Source: Mycocentrospora acerina (taxonomy: Eukaryota; Ascomycota; Dothideomycetes; Pleosporales). Taken from it: 64,000 bases of DNA. A model generated the notes under the pieces. It ran no database searches and was not told the origin of the DNA. It worked only from the letters and a program-made list of their open reading frames with translations. Both the position numbers and the translations under genes were made by a program. Positions 22,815 through 34,810 of this stretch are shown one piece after another (within the stretch, counting starts at the first letter, position 1; every line of letters starts with the position of its first letter). The stretch is taken from positions 806,001-870,000 of the forward strand of contig JAKUHH010000084.1 of NCBI GenBank assembly GCA_022701365.1, in the 5' to 3' direction.

Positions 22815-23933
22815 CTACCTCTTCTTAGGCAGGACAATGTTAGCTCGAGCTGCAACTCCCAACTTGTGGATGGCATTGCGCCTCTCCCAGATGCTGCTCC
22901 GCCCTTCAACTACAGCAACAAGCTCCTGTGCAATTCGCTGACCGAAGTTGTTCTTTCCGCTGCCCATATTTCTCCTCTTCGACGCCGCGCCCATGATCCA
23001 TTCAACGGCCGCTCGTCGACGCTGCCGTTGTCCGAGAGGAACGGGGATTTGCAGCGCAACACCACCACCAGCCGCACCCCTTTGACTACGAATTCGCATG
23101 AGAGGGGCCACAGAGTCGATGGCGAGAGTGAGATAGAGAATAGGGTTAAGAGGAAGGTGGGATGGCGGAGGCGCCCCGGGAAGGAGGGGTCGTGCGGGAT
23201 TGATGGTTGGAATAGGCGATGTTCGCAGGTGTTGAAGGATTATTGCCATGTTCTGTCAAGTCAGGTCAGACTGATGAACTCTTGCTATTGATGACGTAAC
23301 GTACGCGCTGGGCCACACTCTTCTTGCCATGTCGCATGAGCAAGTTGGTGACTTGCTCTACGACTGGATCATACCGGTGCTTGACATGACCGTCTTTGGG
23401 CAGTGGAAGGGTGGGCATCTCAAATTTTAACCCTGGTGTTTCGGGCAGCTTGGCCGCAGCCTCGAAATCAACAAGGCCCATATCCAATCCATTGCTTCCG
23501 TTGGTCTGTGTCGTCACCGTTGAATACGAACGTGAACCCTTTGGCGACGAGCTTGAAGCCTTCGCCTTGATAGCATCTTGCATCACCTTGGGAAGTTTTT
23601 CTTGTGCTTCCTTGTCTCCCTTGACGACCTGGCAAAATATCAGTTTGCTGTGCCATGGAGCATTGTAGTCAACAATCTCACATCCGCAACTGGTGTGCCT
23701 TGAGTGAGATCAGGTCCCTCCTCGCCCTTGATCTTTGCTATCTTTGCTGCTTCTTGGGAAACGTGTTCGATCGGTTGTGCATCAGTTCGATTCGATCGGT
23801 CGTTCGATTCAGAGTAGAGGCGAAATTGCGACGGCGCCATGCGCATGGTGGATCGGGCAGGCCATTGTGTCGATGGCCTCGGTCTAAAGGCAATTGATCG
23901 AGTAAAGGCTGTAACAGGTACGCGTGGCGGCAT
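22815..23933 (-). CDS. RSM7: Mitochondrial small-subunit ribosomal protein uS7m
   Basis: Exons are 23682..23933, 23305..23628 and 22815..23252, with introns of 53 and 52 nt, all phase 0, giving 337 residues. The N-terminus (MPPRVPVTAFTRSIAFRPRP) is Arg/Ser/Thr-rich and lacks acidic residues, as expected for a mitochondrial presequence. About 150 residues of linker precede the S7 domain. This begins near DPVVEQVTNLLMRHGKKSVAQR, continues with NPILYLTLAIDSVAPLMRIRS, GGVALQIPVPLGQRQRRRAAVEWI and ends in KRRNMGSGKNNFGQRIAQELVAVVEG..S. That order matches bacterial S7, which binds the 3' domain of small-subunit rRNA and nucleates head assembly. The symbol is assigned by analogy to yeast. Confidence 0.92.
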
Positions 23934-25127
23934 AATGTTATGTTGTGATGTTGTTGCTTGATTTTGTCGTCAAAACGACGAGAATTGGGCGAAATCGGCG
24001 CGACGCTAAATATCACGTGTTTGTATGGACAATACTATCCACAAATTCATCATGGGGAGTTTACGACATATAGAGATCTGTTGAAAAATGATGCACTTAA
24101 ATTCAGTGTATAACCCTTAATTAAAATTAGACTAGAAGTTCACATGTTTAAGCATGGACTGAATAGTTGTGCTGTTTCTACACAAGCTGCATGTAAGTTT
24201 CCTTTATGCCTTGTTCGAACATGCAGGTTGTGGGACATGCGGCAATCGTCAATTGGTGGCCACACGCAAGAGGTATCGAGCAATCGGAGGGCAAGAGACG
24301 TCAAGCCTTGAATCCATCAAATTCCAGCCTACGAGAGCAGAGGAAGTAGACTATCCATTAAACTATGATCGTGCTGACAATCAGTCGAGCGGTGCGGAGC
24401 GCTCGCCAAATGGGTTGCTTGCGGAACCCCGCTCCATGACGCAGGCTGCGTGCTTGGAATGAGGCAATGTGAAGGGAGTGATACTAGCAGAGAGAACCCA
24501 AATGTTTAATTTCGCCGAAGAGAGTTTAAATTCACTACATATTTTGTTATTACACCAAAGCTCACCGCTTTCCCTGGTTTTACGCGAACCCCTGCACAAC
24601 GTGATAACGCGTTCCTTAAGCGTGGCAGCCGCTGCCAAACTAAATCCCTTCCTTCTCCACATTTGCTTGCTCTCGCCATTCTTACATCCTGCTCTTCTTA
24701 GTCTAGTTGTTTAAAAACTTGTCGTTTTTGAGTTATTGGTGTCTATTATCTATCTTTTCTTCTCTCTCACTTTGATGGTCTCTAAGACCCTGTGGGAGAA
24801 TCACCGCAGCTCTCTCGGTTAACAGGTAAGTAATCTGATTGTCTTTTGGGCAACGGATGACACCACCATCTCTCACGTTTCTATGCCTTTTTCTTTTCAA
24901 CCTCTAGCGTTGCTTCATCTCTAAATTCTCTTCCTCTACTTGAAAATTATCTAGTCATCACACGAATAGATATGTCTCATTTTCACAGTTGGCTTTAACT
25001 TTATACGTTTTGCCCTCGAAACCGCAAGGCATTACTATGTACAAACGCTAATTTTTGAATAGCCTGCTGGACCCGAAACATACTCAAACAACAAACACTA
25101 CTACCAGTTAGTTTTATTAAGGCGTAG
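23934..25127. promoter_or_regulatory. Divergent promoter, uS7m / Argonaute (1.2 kb)
   Basis: No gene is supported. The right half, before the Argonaute ATG, is pyrimidine-rich (24730-24960), as in fungal leaders. A strong splice-donor sequence GTAAGT at about 24825 and several downstream CTAG/CCAG acceptors suggest a possible 5'-UTR intron, which only transcript data could show. Confidence 0.45.
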
Positions 25128-28100
25128 ATGTCGGAGCGAGCTAGGGGCAGAGGTAGAGGAGGCGGCGGTGCAGGACGTGGAGAGTTCCGTGGCCGCGGCC
25201 GAGGCGATGGCAGTACTTTTGGAGGTGGAAGAGGACAAGGTGGTGACGGCGGTAACTTTGAAGGTGGTCGAGGAAGAGGAGGCGGCGGCAGAGGCTACGA
25301 CGATGGCGGCAGAGGAAGAGGAAGAGGGGGTTATGATGGCGGTGGTGGTCGAGGATATCGAGGTGGTGGTCGAGGCGGTGACAGAGGCGATTTCCGCGGT
25401 GGTGGCGGCGGCTTTCGTGGTGGTCGAGGTGGCTTTGAAGGTCCCAAGGTGTTTGGGTGAGTCTACTTGCAACGTCGGAACGTCCCATCTGATCAAGTTT
25501 CACAGCAATGGTGCTGTCCCTCCACCCGATACTCAAGTCGCGAAACTTGAGGATGCCATGGTCAAAGGTGACTTGTCCACGACTCTGGCGGCAGCATCTT
25601 TAGGATTGACATTTCCACAACGCCCTGGGTACGGAATTGCTGGGCGTCCTATTGTGCTTTTCACGAATTACTTTGAGCTCAAGGGCATCAATGGCGACAC
25701 CATCCTTTACCGGTACTCGCTTGCCTTCCAACCAGACAATGAAATCCCCAAGGGAAAGAAGCGCCGTTTAGTCGAAATCCTTCTTAAAACCCCACCTTTT
25801 GCCGGACTACCTGTTGCCACCGACTGGGCGCAGATTCTGATATCGCCAAAGGAGATCCCATTGGAAGCGAATCGTGCTGAGTATCCAGTTGAATGGTTCC
25901 CGGCGGATGGGACACCTCTACCAGCCGAAACTGCAGACGAATCGGATAGAATCAAGACAGCCCGCAAAAAAAGCACACACCAAGCACTTGTTGAAGGGAT
26001 GGGTACTGTGTCAGTGAACGATCTCCTAAAGGATGTCTCTCAGCCAGCCAACGTCTACTCGTTGAAGCTAGAGACCATCCAAGCGTTGAACGTACTCATG
26101 ACATATGCACCCAGCAGCGATCCAAATCACGCCACCGCTGCCGGCAACAAATTCTATCCATTCGCGGGTGAACAGGTCAAGCGCTATGACTTGGGAGGGG
26201 GATTGCAGGCCCTTCGTGGATATTTTTCGAGTGTCCGCACCAGTGTAAACAGGATTCTGGTGAACGTCAATGTCGCTACGGGAGCATTTTATAAATCTGG
26301 CCCGCTCATTATCGTGATGAGAGATTGGGGCCCTCCGCCATCAAATGACATGCAGCAGAAGAAAATGGGTGGTTTCTTTCGTAAGTTGAGAATCGAGACC
26401 AACTATCTTCCGGATACCGACAAGAAGAATAAGCCCAGGCTTGATAAGAACAATCGACCGTTGACGAAGCGCAAGATTCATACAATCTATGACTTTTCCC
26501 CATACGGCAGACACAGCCAAAATACTACATTCATGGAGACAAGCGCCGATGGCTCAGTCAAGGCAGTCTCTGTTGAGCAGTATTTCAAAAGAAAGTACAA
26601 CATATCTCTCCAGCTTCCCCAAGCGCCACTAGTCAACTACGGCTCAAAGGAGGATGCGAAATGGATACCAGCTGAGCTGTGTGACATCCTGCCGGGCCAG
26701 TTGGCAAGACGGATGCTTCTTGGGCCGCAAACAAGTGAGATGATCAGGTTCGCCGCTCGTAGGCCTTATGAGAATGCTGAATCCATCACCGGCGATGGTC
26801 TTAAAGTCACTAAGATCAACCCGGTTGCGAATGGTCTCAACACCAATTTGATTCCATTTGGCATCAAAGTGAATCCCAACTTGCTCACGGTCCCTGGCCG
26901 AATTCTCCCTGCTCCACGTCTGCAATATAGAGGGCAATCAGTCTGTAATCCGAGCAATGGTGCATGGAATCTCGATCCTCGTCAGCTTGGAGCGAAGCCC
27001 TTTCGCATCGCGAAGACGTTGGGGTCTTGGAACACGCTTGTCATTAATTCTGGTCAACGTGATACCATCATGGGCGGCATGCAGGCAGTCAAACAGCATC
27101 TTGGGTTGTTTCGAGGCGCTTTGGAATCGTATGGGCTGAATCCCGGTCCAGTGGAGGAGCCTGTCGCTCTCAATGTCGCCTTTGCGGACATGCAGAACAA
27201 AATGGTCGCAAAGATCCAAAAGGAGATTATGGTGGTGCTCCGGACCAAATTCAAAGCGAAACCAAATTTCCTTTTTGTCATCCTGCCTAGCGACAATGCT
27301 GTCTTGTATGACTGCATCAAGTATGTCTGCGACGTCCAGCTTGGGGTGCCCAATATTTGCAACATTGGAAGCAAGTTTTCCAAGGAAAGGGGACAACAGC
27401 AATACTTTGCAAATGTTGCAATGAAATTCAACCAGAAGCTTGGAGGCGTCAACCATACAGTTGAATTCAAGGCACCTCTTGATGCGCAGACGATCCTGTT
27501 TGGAATCGACGTCACGCACCCATCGCCGGGGAGTGCAGAGACTGCGCCAAGTATTGCGGGTGTGGTCGCTTCGGTCGATGCGATTTTCTCCCAATATCCC
27601 GCAAGCATGCGAGTGCAGCGAGGCCGTGAGGAGATGGTCATTGAACTGCAGGACATGATTGAAGAGCGACTGAAGCTTTGGAGAGAGCGTAACAAACGAT
27701 TGCCTACCAAGGTCATTGTTTATCGCGACGGCGTCTCTGAGGGTCAATACAAGATTATCCTTGAGAAGGAATATCCTGCTTTTAAAAAGGCGTTTGATAA
27801 GTTGTACGGGGCCGAAAGCAAGCACCCAAAGGTCACCATTATTATTGTTGGTAAGCGCCATCATACGCGCTTTTATCCGACGAAAGAGGAGGACACGGAC
27901 AGGAAAACGGGCAACCCACAGCCTGGAACCGTTGTCGATCGAGGCGTAACTGGCGAGAAGCTGTTTGACTTTTTCCTGCTCGCCCACCAAGGCCTCCAGG
28001 GAACCTCCAAGCCTGCCCACTACGTAGTACTCAAGGACGACAACAAACTGGGAGCTGATCAACTTCAGCAATTGGTGAGAAGATTCCATCTTTAGGACAA

Positions 28101-28324
28101 TGGTATGCTAACTCCAACAGACGCACAGCCTCTGCTACACGTTTGCCCGCGCGACGCGGTCAGTTAGTATCTGCCCGCCAGCATACTACGCTGATCTGCT
28201 TTGCGAGCGTGGCCGCTCATACCTTCAAGGTGTACTAAAGGGCGAGGGCTCCGTAGCCATGTCAGCCGAACAATGGCAGAGAGACGTGCATGCTGGGCTG
28301 ATGGAGACGATGTACTACCTCTAA
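25128..28324 (+). CDS. Argonaute protein with RGG-rich N-terminus
   Basis: Exons are 25128..25456, 25506..28074 and 28121..28324, with introns of 49 and 46 nt, giving 1033 residues. The first 105 residues or so are almost entirely Arg and Gly (RGRGRGGGG-type), a substrate for arginine methylation. The N domain, linker 1, PAZ (about residues 390-500), MID and PIWI domains follow. The PIWI active site is complete: Asp778 (GIDVTHPSPGS), the glutamate finger near Glu819 (GREEMVIE), Asp851 (YRDGVSEGQY) and Asp991 in the last exon (AYYADL), so a DEDD slicer tetrad. The C-terminus ends METMYYL, as in other Argonautes. It loads small RNAs and silences complementary transcripts, as QDE-2 does in quelling. 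Whether it is the QDE-2 or SMS-2 (meiotic) type cannot be decided here. No Dicer or RdRP gene lies in the window. Confidence 0.95.
25131..25450 (+). repeat. GGT/CGA-rich tandem degenerate repeat coding the RGG region
   Basis: The first exon of the Argonaute gene is built of degenerate GGWGGT/CGAGGY units. This keeps the other frames and the antisense strand free of stops and produces spurious overlapping open frames. It is a candidate for length variation between strains. Confidence 0.7.
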
Positions 28325-29773
28325 GTACCGTCTCTCCTCGACGGCTGCCTAGGCATGTACGCACGTACCATGTCGCCTGCGCCTACACCTGCACCAACAA
28401 CAGATTTATATTTTATTAACGAACTTTCCAATCTTTTCGATTGAATCACTGAGCCATTCAGCAACTTCAAGTTGTTTACATAGCTGTCAAACATTCTTTT
28501 AGGGGTAGTTTGATGGAACGTCGGCCAGCATCTCGGTTTAACTGGAGCGAGTGCTGGCGGGCCCTCGAGCCAGCATTGTGGCCTAGACACGATGCTGTGG
28601 TCCGATTTAGGATGCAGGCTTTGCAGTCTGTCTTGACCTCTTATTCTTGGTTGCTGCACTTTTCCTTTTCCTTTTCCTTTTCCGTTGTGTTTTCGTTGGA
28701 CTCGGACACGCACGTCTGTGGCATGTTAAGCATGTCGTTGTCAGAAGCAAGCATTGGTGGAGCGTTGCACCCTTGGGCTGTCCTGAGGCGTTCGCGCCGT
28801 TCTAGCAACGAACCTGCATAAGCTTCGGCTGTCGTCTGTCTGCACCACACTCGTTTAGTTGTTGTTTTGGGCCTAGTCTAGCGCAGATGCTCGTTTGGGG
28901 ACATTGCACTGGGCGTCTAGCTACTTAATCAAGTCACTCGTTTGAACGTGTCTGCGATAAGAGGCCGGCGTGCAAAGTCGAGGGACCACGTGCGCGGCGG
29001 GAGGTGGTCTAGCGGAGGGCTTGGGCTGCTGGCCATGCCCCTCCAAGTCGCTCGTTGACACGGGCAGGCGTGCAAGCCTGATGTACACTGATAAGTACTT
29101 TCGCCACCGCGCTAGTGCAATCGCCGGCCAATCAGCGCGCGGGCCCTCGATGATGCAACCGCGCACCGCGCTCCCACGGCACCTTTGCGCAGGGCGACGG
29201 GAAGGGAGTGGCAAAGGACCGAACGCTTTGATGTCGAGGGCACATGGCAGACGCAGCTGTGTCGGCGTCTGGCAGCCTGTCCGCCTGTGCATTGTCGGCG
29301 GCGGCGGCGGCGGCAGAGGGCGAGCACGAGGAGACGATGCTGCCCCGCCTCTGACCGCCTAATTGGAGCGGCGGCGAGGGCCAATGGCCGTCCCCAGCCT
29401 CTCTGGTTTCACGCCGGGCACTGGCTCGCCGCACCCCAGGCAGACTCATGGCCCGCCCCGCGATGGCACTGGCCATGCCTGCCCTGCCAGGTCGCGGTTG
29501 GCCTATCGTCGACGGGCGCGAATGGGCCTCGTTCCTCTCCGTCGACGGCATAATCGCTCTCTCCACAATTCACAAACTAGGCTGCCCTCTCCAGACACTC
29601 GCGCATCACGAGGCCATTCCATGCGCAACACGCAGCACCCAAGTAGACTCGCCGCGCACCGCTGCTGCAGCACCACCTCGACCACCGCCGCCCCGACCTC
29701 GAATCCTCGCCCACACCCCCGCCAATCCGCCAGACGCCCGCCCACGCCCGCCCACCACCACTGCGCATACACC
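28325..29773. other. Intergenic, 1.45 kb, becoming GC-rich
   Basis: The left part is the Argonaute 3' flank, with a TTTTCC tandem repeat at 28660-28683. From about 28950 to 29770 the sequence is markedly GC-rich and includes (GGC)6 at 29296-29313, with open frames on most strands caused by composition. This is probably the promoter and leader of the gene starting at 29774. No separate gene is supported. Confidence 0.5.
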
Positions 29774-31593
29774 ATGATGGACACGATGGATCGCGGGAGC
29801 ATCTACGACCACGACATACCCTCGCTGAGCGCATCGCTCGAGGCCTTTGACCCGGAGCGCAGCATGCATTCCGCCTACAGCGGCCGCTCCGCCATGCACT
29901 CGTCGCGCTGGAGCATCCCGCAAGAGGCAGACGAGTCCGAGGCAGAGTCGGACGGCCCCTGGGCGCCGCCCGCCTGGCAAAAGTCCAACAACCACTGGTA
30001 CCGCAAGTCGCTGCTGAGCGAGAGCCGCCGCCGCTCCAGCACCTCGCGCTCGCCCTTTGAGTACCGCACTGATCGCGAAGTCACGCCCTCGCGCATACCG
30101 CTGCCCGAGTCGCCCCGCCACATGACGCCGCGGACGAGCCCAGAGCCCATCCCCGAGTACGAGCAGAGGTTTGTATCCGCCAACATCGCGTCGCGCATGC
30201 AGAGCCCGTGCGAGGAGCCCCGCGCAGACGCTGGCGCACAGCCCCTCCATGACGCGGTGCTGTCGCCCGACGACGAGGCGAGCAACTTGGACGGATGTAT
30301 GTAGCGTTGCTTGGTGCGCGCAGTACCAGTACTGACACATGTAGTCGTCCGGTTCGCGATCCGAGGAGAGACGCTGTTCCGGACTGCGCCCATTGAGGAG
30401 ACGCTGTCGTCTGTCGCAAATGGCGTGCACGTCTTCACCAGGTCCAGGGCGAACCTCGTGTGGACCATGACGGCCCTGTTCTTTTCCTGGCTCCTTTTGC
30501 AGCCCTGGACCACTAGTCTGATCCCCGACGTCGCAAACGTTGCGGGCATGGCCAAGCAGTTTGAGCCGTTGATGTATGCCTCGGAGAATGTCATACCGCG
30601 CTCGCGCGAGCTTGCAGAGGCCAGTATTGCAGTGCAGGACCTTGGCGAGAGTGTGCGCGCAACAAACATGTCCGCTTCAACCGTTATTATAGACCAGCTG
30701 GACGATCTGGGCGACAGTCTCAAGATTCTGTCCGAGAAGATTACAAGCTTCTTCACAAACGTTGACGGAGACATGGACTCGTAGGTTGCGTCAAACTCCA
30801 CCCCGAGCGCATCGACTGACTTTTTTGCAGCATCCTCATAACCATGGAGTGGGCCAAACGCGAGTTGCAGAGCATCCAGGGCCCCAAAGTTGGCGTGATT
30901 GACACTGTAATCGGTAACATCCACGGCGGCCTCAGCAAAGTTGGGCTCCTCGAGCGCAACGGGGCCCCCACTGCCATGGGCCGGGTAGTCAATGACGTGC
31001 TCGGGCACACTACACAGCAGCGCTCCAGAGCCACCCTGCAGCGCACATTCGACTATCTGCTCTCCACGCTCGAAGAGAACATTGCCAATGAGCTATCACG
31101 CGCAGACACCCTCTTCCAACTCTTTGAAAGCGTCGACCGCCAATTCCAAAACCTGCACCGCTCCGTCGCTAAAGAAGAAGACAGCCTCGCCACCAAAAAG
31201 GACGAGTTCCTCGCCAGCATGTGGCGTATGAGCATCAACAACAAAATGAAGATTAAAAAGTACGAAAAGAACCTCAAGCTCCTCAAAGACGTACGCGCAT
31301 CAACCCTCACCAACAAGTCCGAACTCAAAAGCCACATTCAAATCATCCACTCAGTCAAAGACCAGCTCGACAAGGCACGCAAGAACCTCATCTCCCCGCT
31401 CATCCGCCGAGCGCAGAGCAACAGCTTCGGCCTCGAGCAGCAGCTGCAAGATCTCAGCGGCACCTACGGCTTCCTCAAGGGATTGCGGGAGACGCAGAAA
31501 CACAAGGTGCTGCAGCAGCTGTGGGGCGAACCCAAGAGAAGAGTCGCCATTACGACGGGGGAGAGGGACGAGGAAGCAGAAGAAGATGCATAA
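29774..31593 (+). CDS. Conserved-looking membrane and coiled-coil protein of unknown function
   Basis: Exons are 29774..30296, 30345..30780 and 30831..31593, with introns of 48 and 50 nt, giving 573 residues. The start is the first ATG of MMDTMDRGS; the frame is open upstream, but that sequence is low-complexity. The N-terminal 170 residues are Ser/Pro/Arg-rich and disordered. One hydrophobic segment, LVWTMTALFFSWLLLQPW (about residues 212-229), is the only likely transmembrane helix. The rest is mostly helical, with heptad-like charged stretches (KRELQSIQG, FESVDRQFQNLHRSVAKEED, KKYEKNLKLLKDVRAS) that suggest a coiled coil. The C-terminus is acidic (ERDEEAEEDA). I do not recognise the family. 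The layout of a disordered head, one membrane anchor and a long coiled coil would suit a tether or scaffold at an organelle or nuclear membrane, which is a guess. Confidence 0.82.
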
Positions 31594-34139
31594 GCTCTTT
31601 TTTTTTCTTCTTCTCTTTTTTTTGGTCTTCCGTCCTTGAGCCCGATTCTTCCTTCATTTCTTTCGTCAGGTCTTGTGTTTTGCATAGCGATCGGATGGGG
31701 CTATGTGGCGCGGCGTGGCATTGCGATGCGGATAGATAAATCTCCTCCTTGGGGTAGGCGTTTTCTTTTTCTCTTTTTTTTTTGGTCTTTTTTCCATCTT
31801 TCACAGTTTGGATTTTTGTTCGGCGTGATTGGAATGGATTGGAATGGAATCGAATCGAATCGAATCGATTGATTGAGGGGGTTTTGTTGGATACGGGTGT
31901 TTGAGGCTTTCGACATGTTGGTGGCACACGGGCGTTCTTGCTGGCGTCGACGAAGGTCTTGAGCGTATCGATTTTACCACCCCACCCCATTGCTGGATTC
32001 TGGGATTAGCGATTGGAATTGGAACTGGAATTGGAATTGGCTTGGATCTAGCGTTATTTTTTCCCTCTTTTTTTTCTTGTATTTAGCAAGCGTGTAGTCG
32101 GTAGTTATTTATTCAAATCACCACTTTTTTAAAAAAATTCTTGCTTTGCTCTTCCCTTTTTTTTTTTTGCTATTGCCTGATTGGGGGTGGATTGGGGGAT
32201 CGGTGGTTGGAGGTGGAAGTGAAGGTGAGGCGCGTCTGTGCGTTTTGACCCATGGTTTGCTCTTTTCTTTTCTTTTCTTCAATGCCGTTGGAGCTTTTTT
32301 TCTCTATTTAGACGTCTGCTTCACCTCGACTTGCCCCGCTTTTTCCCAGGACACGGCTCTATCTCACTATACCTTTCAAGCCAAAAAAGGGGGTACTAGG
32401 TACGATCCATCATCTGATAGATAGAAAAGTACATGCCCTCTGTGTACAAGCTTGCCAGGCTCTGCGACACGTTTGGTAAACAAATCCTAGCAGCTTTTAC
32501 TTGCATTACCCATGGTCTACTCTACATCAATCAATACACTGCTCTTGTCATCGGTACTACTCGCTGTCTGCTATCTTCGGGAGATGAACACTCGCCAACT
32601 TGGATCAGTCACTTCACCATGTCACTAATTTTACGGGGCTATTGGTGTGTCTTTGAGGCAGTGAGAAGAAGGTTTGTTCATCCGATGGAGCCTACGAATT
32701 TCGTCTCGGATTCCTACAAACTGCAAGATCAAACTATAGCGTGTATAACTATTACAGCACACAAGTATACTTAAAAAATATACACCTTTTTTCCTCATCC
32801 TACTGAGTGCTCTTTCTGACATGAGGCTGTCTATTTTTACATTTTCCCCCTAGTGGCTCGGGTGAAGATTGCAAAAGCAGCCTTTGACTGTAACGATTGC
32901 AACCCAGAAAAGAGCTTGAATCGAGACTTTGTAAGCATAGGGAGTGTTGCAAAAATGTTTTGAAAGATGATGGTGTGGCGTTTGGTAAACTCATTGGAAC
33001 CTATCATCCCAAGCATGGTATTTTAACTCCATCAGAGCGAAAATGGCTGCGTGAGATAGAAGAAAAAAAACACTGTGCCATAGGCAGAGGGAGGAAGAGG
33101 CGGAGAAGGGTGTATATCAAATAGTGTTTGATAGCTTTAACACACTTTTAGAACACTTCTCACCAGTTTGAATGCGCGGATGACATTCACAGGTTTATAT
33201 TAAGAAAAACATGATAGCAATTGTTAGAAATATACATCAATTGTGCCCAGTGGGGGTAACTCCCCAAGATATGTCATGGTAGTTGGTAGCTACTAGGCCT
33301 TGACCAGTGTTGTTTGCATTTAGCCTATAGCCCCAACTCTGAGACGAGATCACTTATTACTTTTACATCAAACAGATCAGAAGCTCTATGCTCCACCGCC
33401 ACCACCAGCTAACTAACAATCACACAGAATCATCATATTTGGCTACTACGCTAGTCAAATTTTATGTTTTGAATAATCATGGCGAAATTTCTGCACAAGA
33501 GTATCAAGGCATAGAATCTACCTCTATACGCTATGGACGTATCTTTTATTTTATTTTATTTTATTTTCCCTCTTGAATGACTACAAAGGCACAGCTACTC
33601 ACAATTGATACCTGCACGGGAAAATCAGCAGGAGCAATTGCAATCCTCCTACATTCATTTATCAGCCTTTCCAACCTCACCCTTCCCCCCCTCCCATGCA
33701 ACAGCAACGCACAAAGCATAAGAACAGGAGTAGCAAGTCCTCTACATGCCTTGCCGACATTGGTATTAAAAAAAAGACGACCAACCGCCAACAAGTCAAG
33801 AGTGAACAATAGTCTTTTTTTTTTGCAGACCCCCCTCCCCCCCCCCCAAAAAAAAGAAGAAGCAACACCCTTCAACACAAGGGTCAAACCCGGTGGTATC
33901 GCCACGCCACTTTTCTGTTTTTAACAATGAAAAGACTGACGTGGCAGAAATATTCTTCTCCTCTGCTACAAAAGCTGGTAGACTGATGCACTTCCTACAC
34001 GACAAGGATTCATGCATTCAACCCGCTGCAATCTGCCATGTCGCTTCAGAAGAGTCTGCGAATATTGATTGATACCGCAGCTGGACAGGTTCAGAGAGAA
34101 TGAGAGAAAGAATCGCATCAGACGGCAGCAAAGACTAGT
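31594..34139. other. Intergenic, 2.5 kb, T-rich low complexity
   Basis: No supported gene. The sequence has many homopolymer tracts (T8-T11) and short tandem repeats: GGAAT/CGAAT units at 31830-31872, GGAATT units at 32013-32042 and ATTTT units at 33545-33567. A polypyrimidine/poly-C stretch followed by A-runs lies at 33818-33860. Open frames of 60-115 codons show no domains. Confidence 0.6.
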
Positions 34140-34535
34140 ATGATTAGAATAACCCCAATCGTCGATTCCGTCGAGCATGGGAATAAGCTCTACCGTGTGA
34201 ACGATGCAGCAGTCGATGGGCTTGAACTGGATGTTTTGGGTGCTGAGGACTTGCTTTTGTACATCAACCAGACACTGCTTGGTTTGCCTGTTAATATGGA
34301 CTATGAGGACCTCAAAGCTGCGGCCAAGCCGGTCAAGTACGAAATACCGGAGAACCTGTCTCCGCTTTGGTTTTAGATCATTCGTGGCATCGAAGGGAAC
34401 AATGTTGGGCGGCTTGTGGGTTGTCTGAAGGATACATGCGTACGCCGTGGCTACGAGGTTCTGTCTTTTGCATACTTCTATAGTGTTTATGGGATCTACA
34501 CAGATAGAGTGCAGGGTAGACAGAAATCTGCGTAA
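34140..34535 (+). pseudogene. Small protein gene interrupted by in-frame TAG (relic or spliced)
   Basis: From the ATG at 34140 a well-composed protein runs for 78 codons to a TAG at 34374-34376. The same frame then continues, equally protein-like, for another 52 codons to a TAA at 34533. Segments such as LELDVLGAEDLLLYINQTLLGLP before the stop and KDTCVRRGYEVLSF after it look like one folded domain. Three readings are possible. It may be a CAG-to-TAG mutation, as expected from a C-to-T change. It may be a short intron ending in the TTTTAG that contains the stop, with a poor in-frame donor 45 nt upstream. Or the stop may be read through. I recognise no family. An open frame on the opposite strand (33966-34547) looks like its shadow. 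Confidence 0.45.
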
Positions 34536-34810
34536 CCTTTGATTCAAAGCCCTCGATTTGAAGTGTCAGACAAAACAATTCATGCACAGCTCCTGAAGCA
34601 TAAAGAACGGTGAACAGTTGTCTCCCAATGCCTATGAGCAACCAACCTTGATACTGTACAAGGAGAAGCCAAAAAATACTGCAAAGCTTAGCAAATATTG
34701 ACGAATCCACACAAAAAGCACGACACACATCAGGCACAGACAGCCTCTTAAAAGATACTTCTATACAGTGGAGTCGGTAGAGACAGCAAAAAAATGGCAA
34801 AAAAGAATGT

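Noticed and set aside
25168..25505. Extension of the main Argonaute frame upstream of the first splice site
   Set aside because: In that frame the RGG region reads as Ala/Glu/Val-rich nonsense. Splicing 25456 to 25506 gives the RGG head and a continuous protein.
26938..28089. Minus-strand frame of 383 codons
   Set aside because: It lies opposite the PIWI domain of Argonaute, whose catalytic motifs are on the plus strand. No motif or splice support on the minus strand.
29875..31008. Minus-strand frame of 377 codons
   Set aside because: Antisense to the coiled-coil protein gene and running through two of its introns. No recognisable features.
33966..34547. Minus-strand frame of 193 codons
   Set aside because: It covers the small stop-interrupted plus-strand gene; its residues look like an antisense translation and no motif is seen. 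It cannot be fully excluded.
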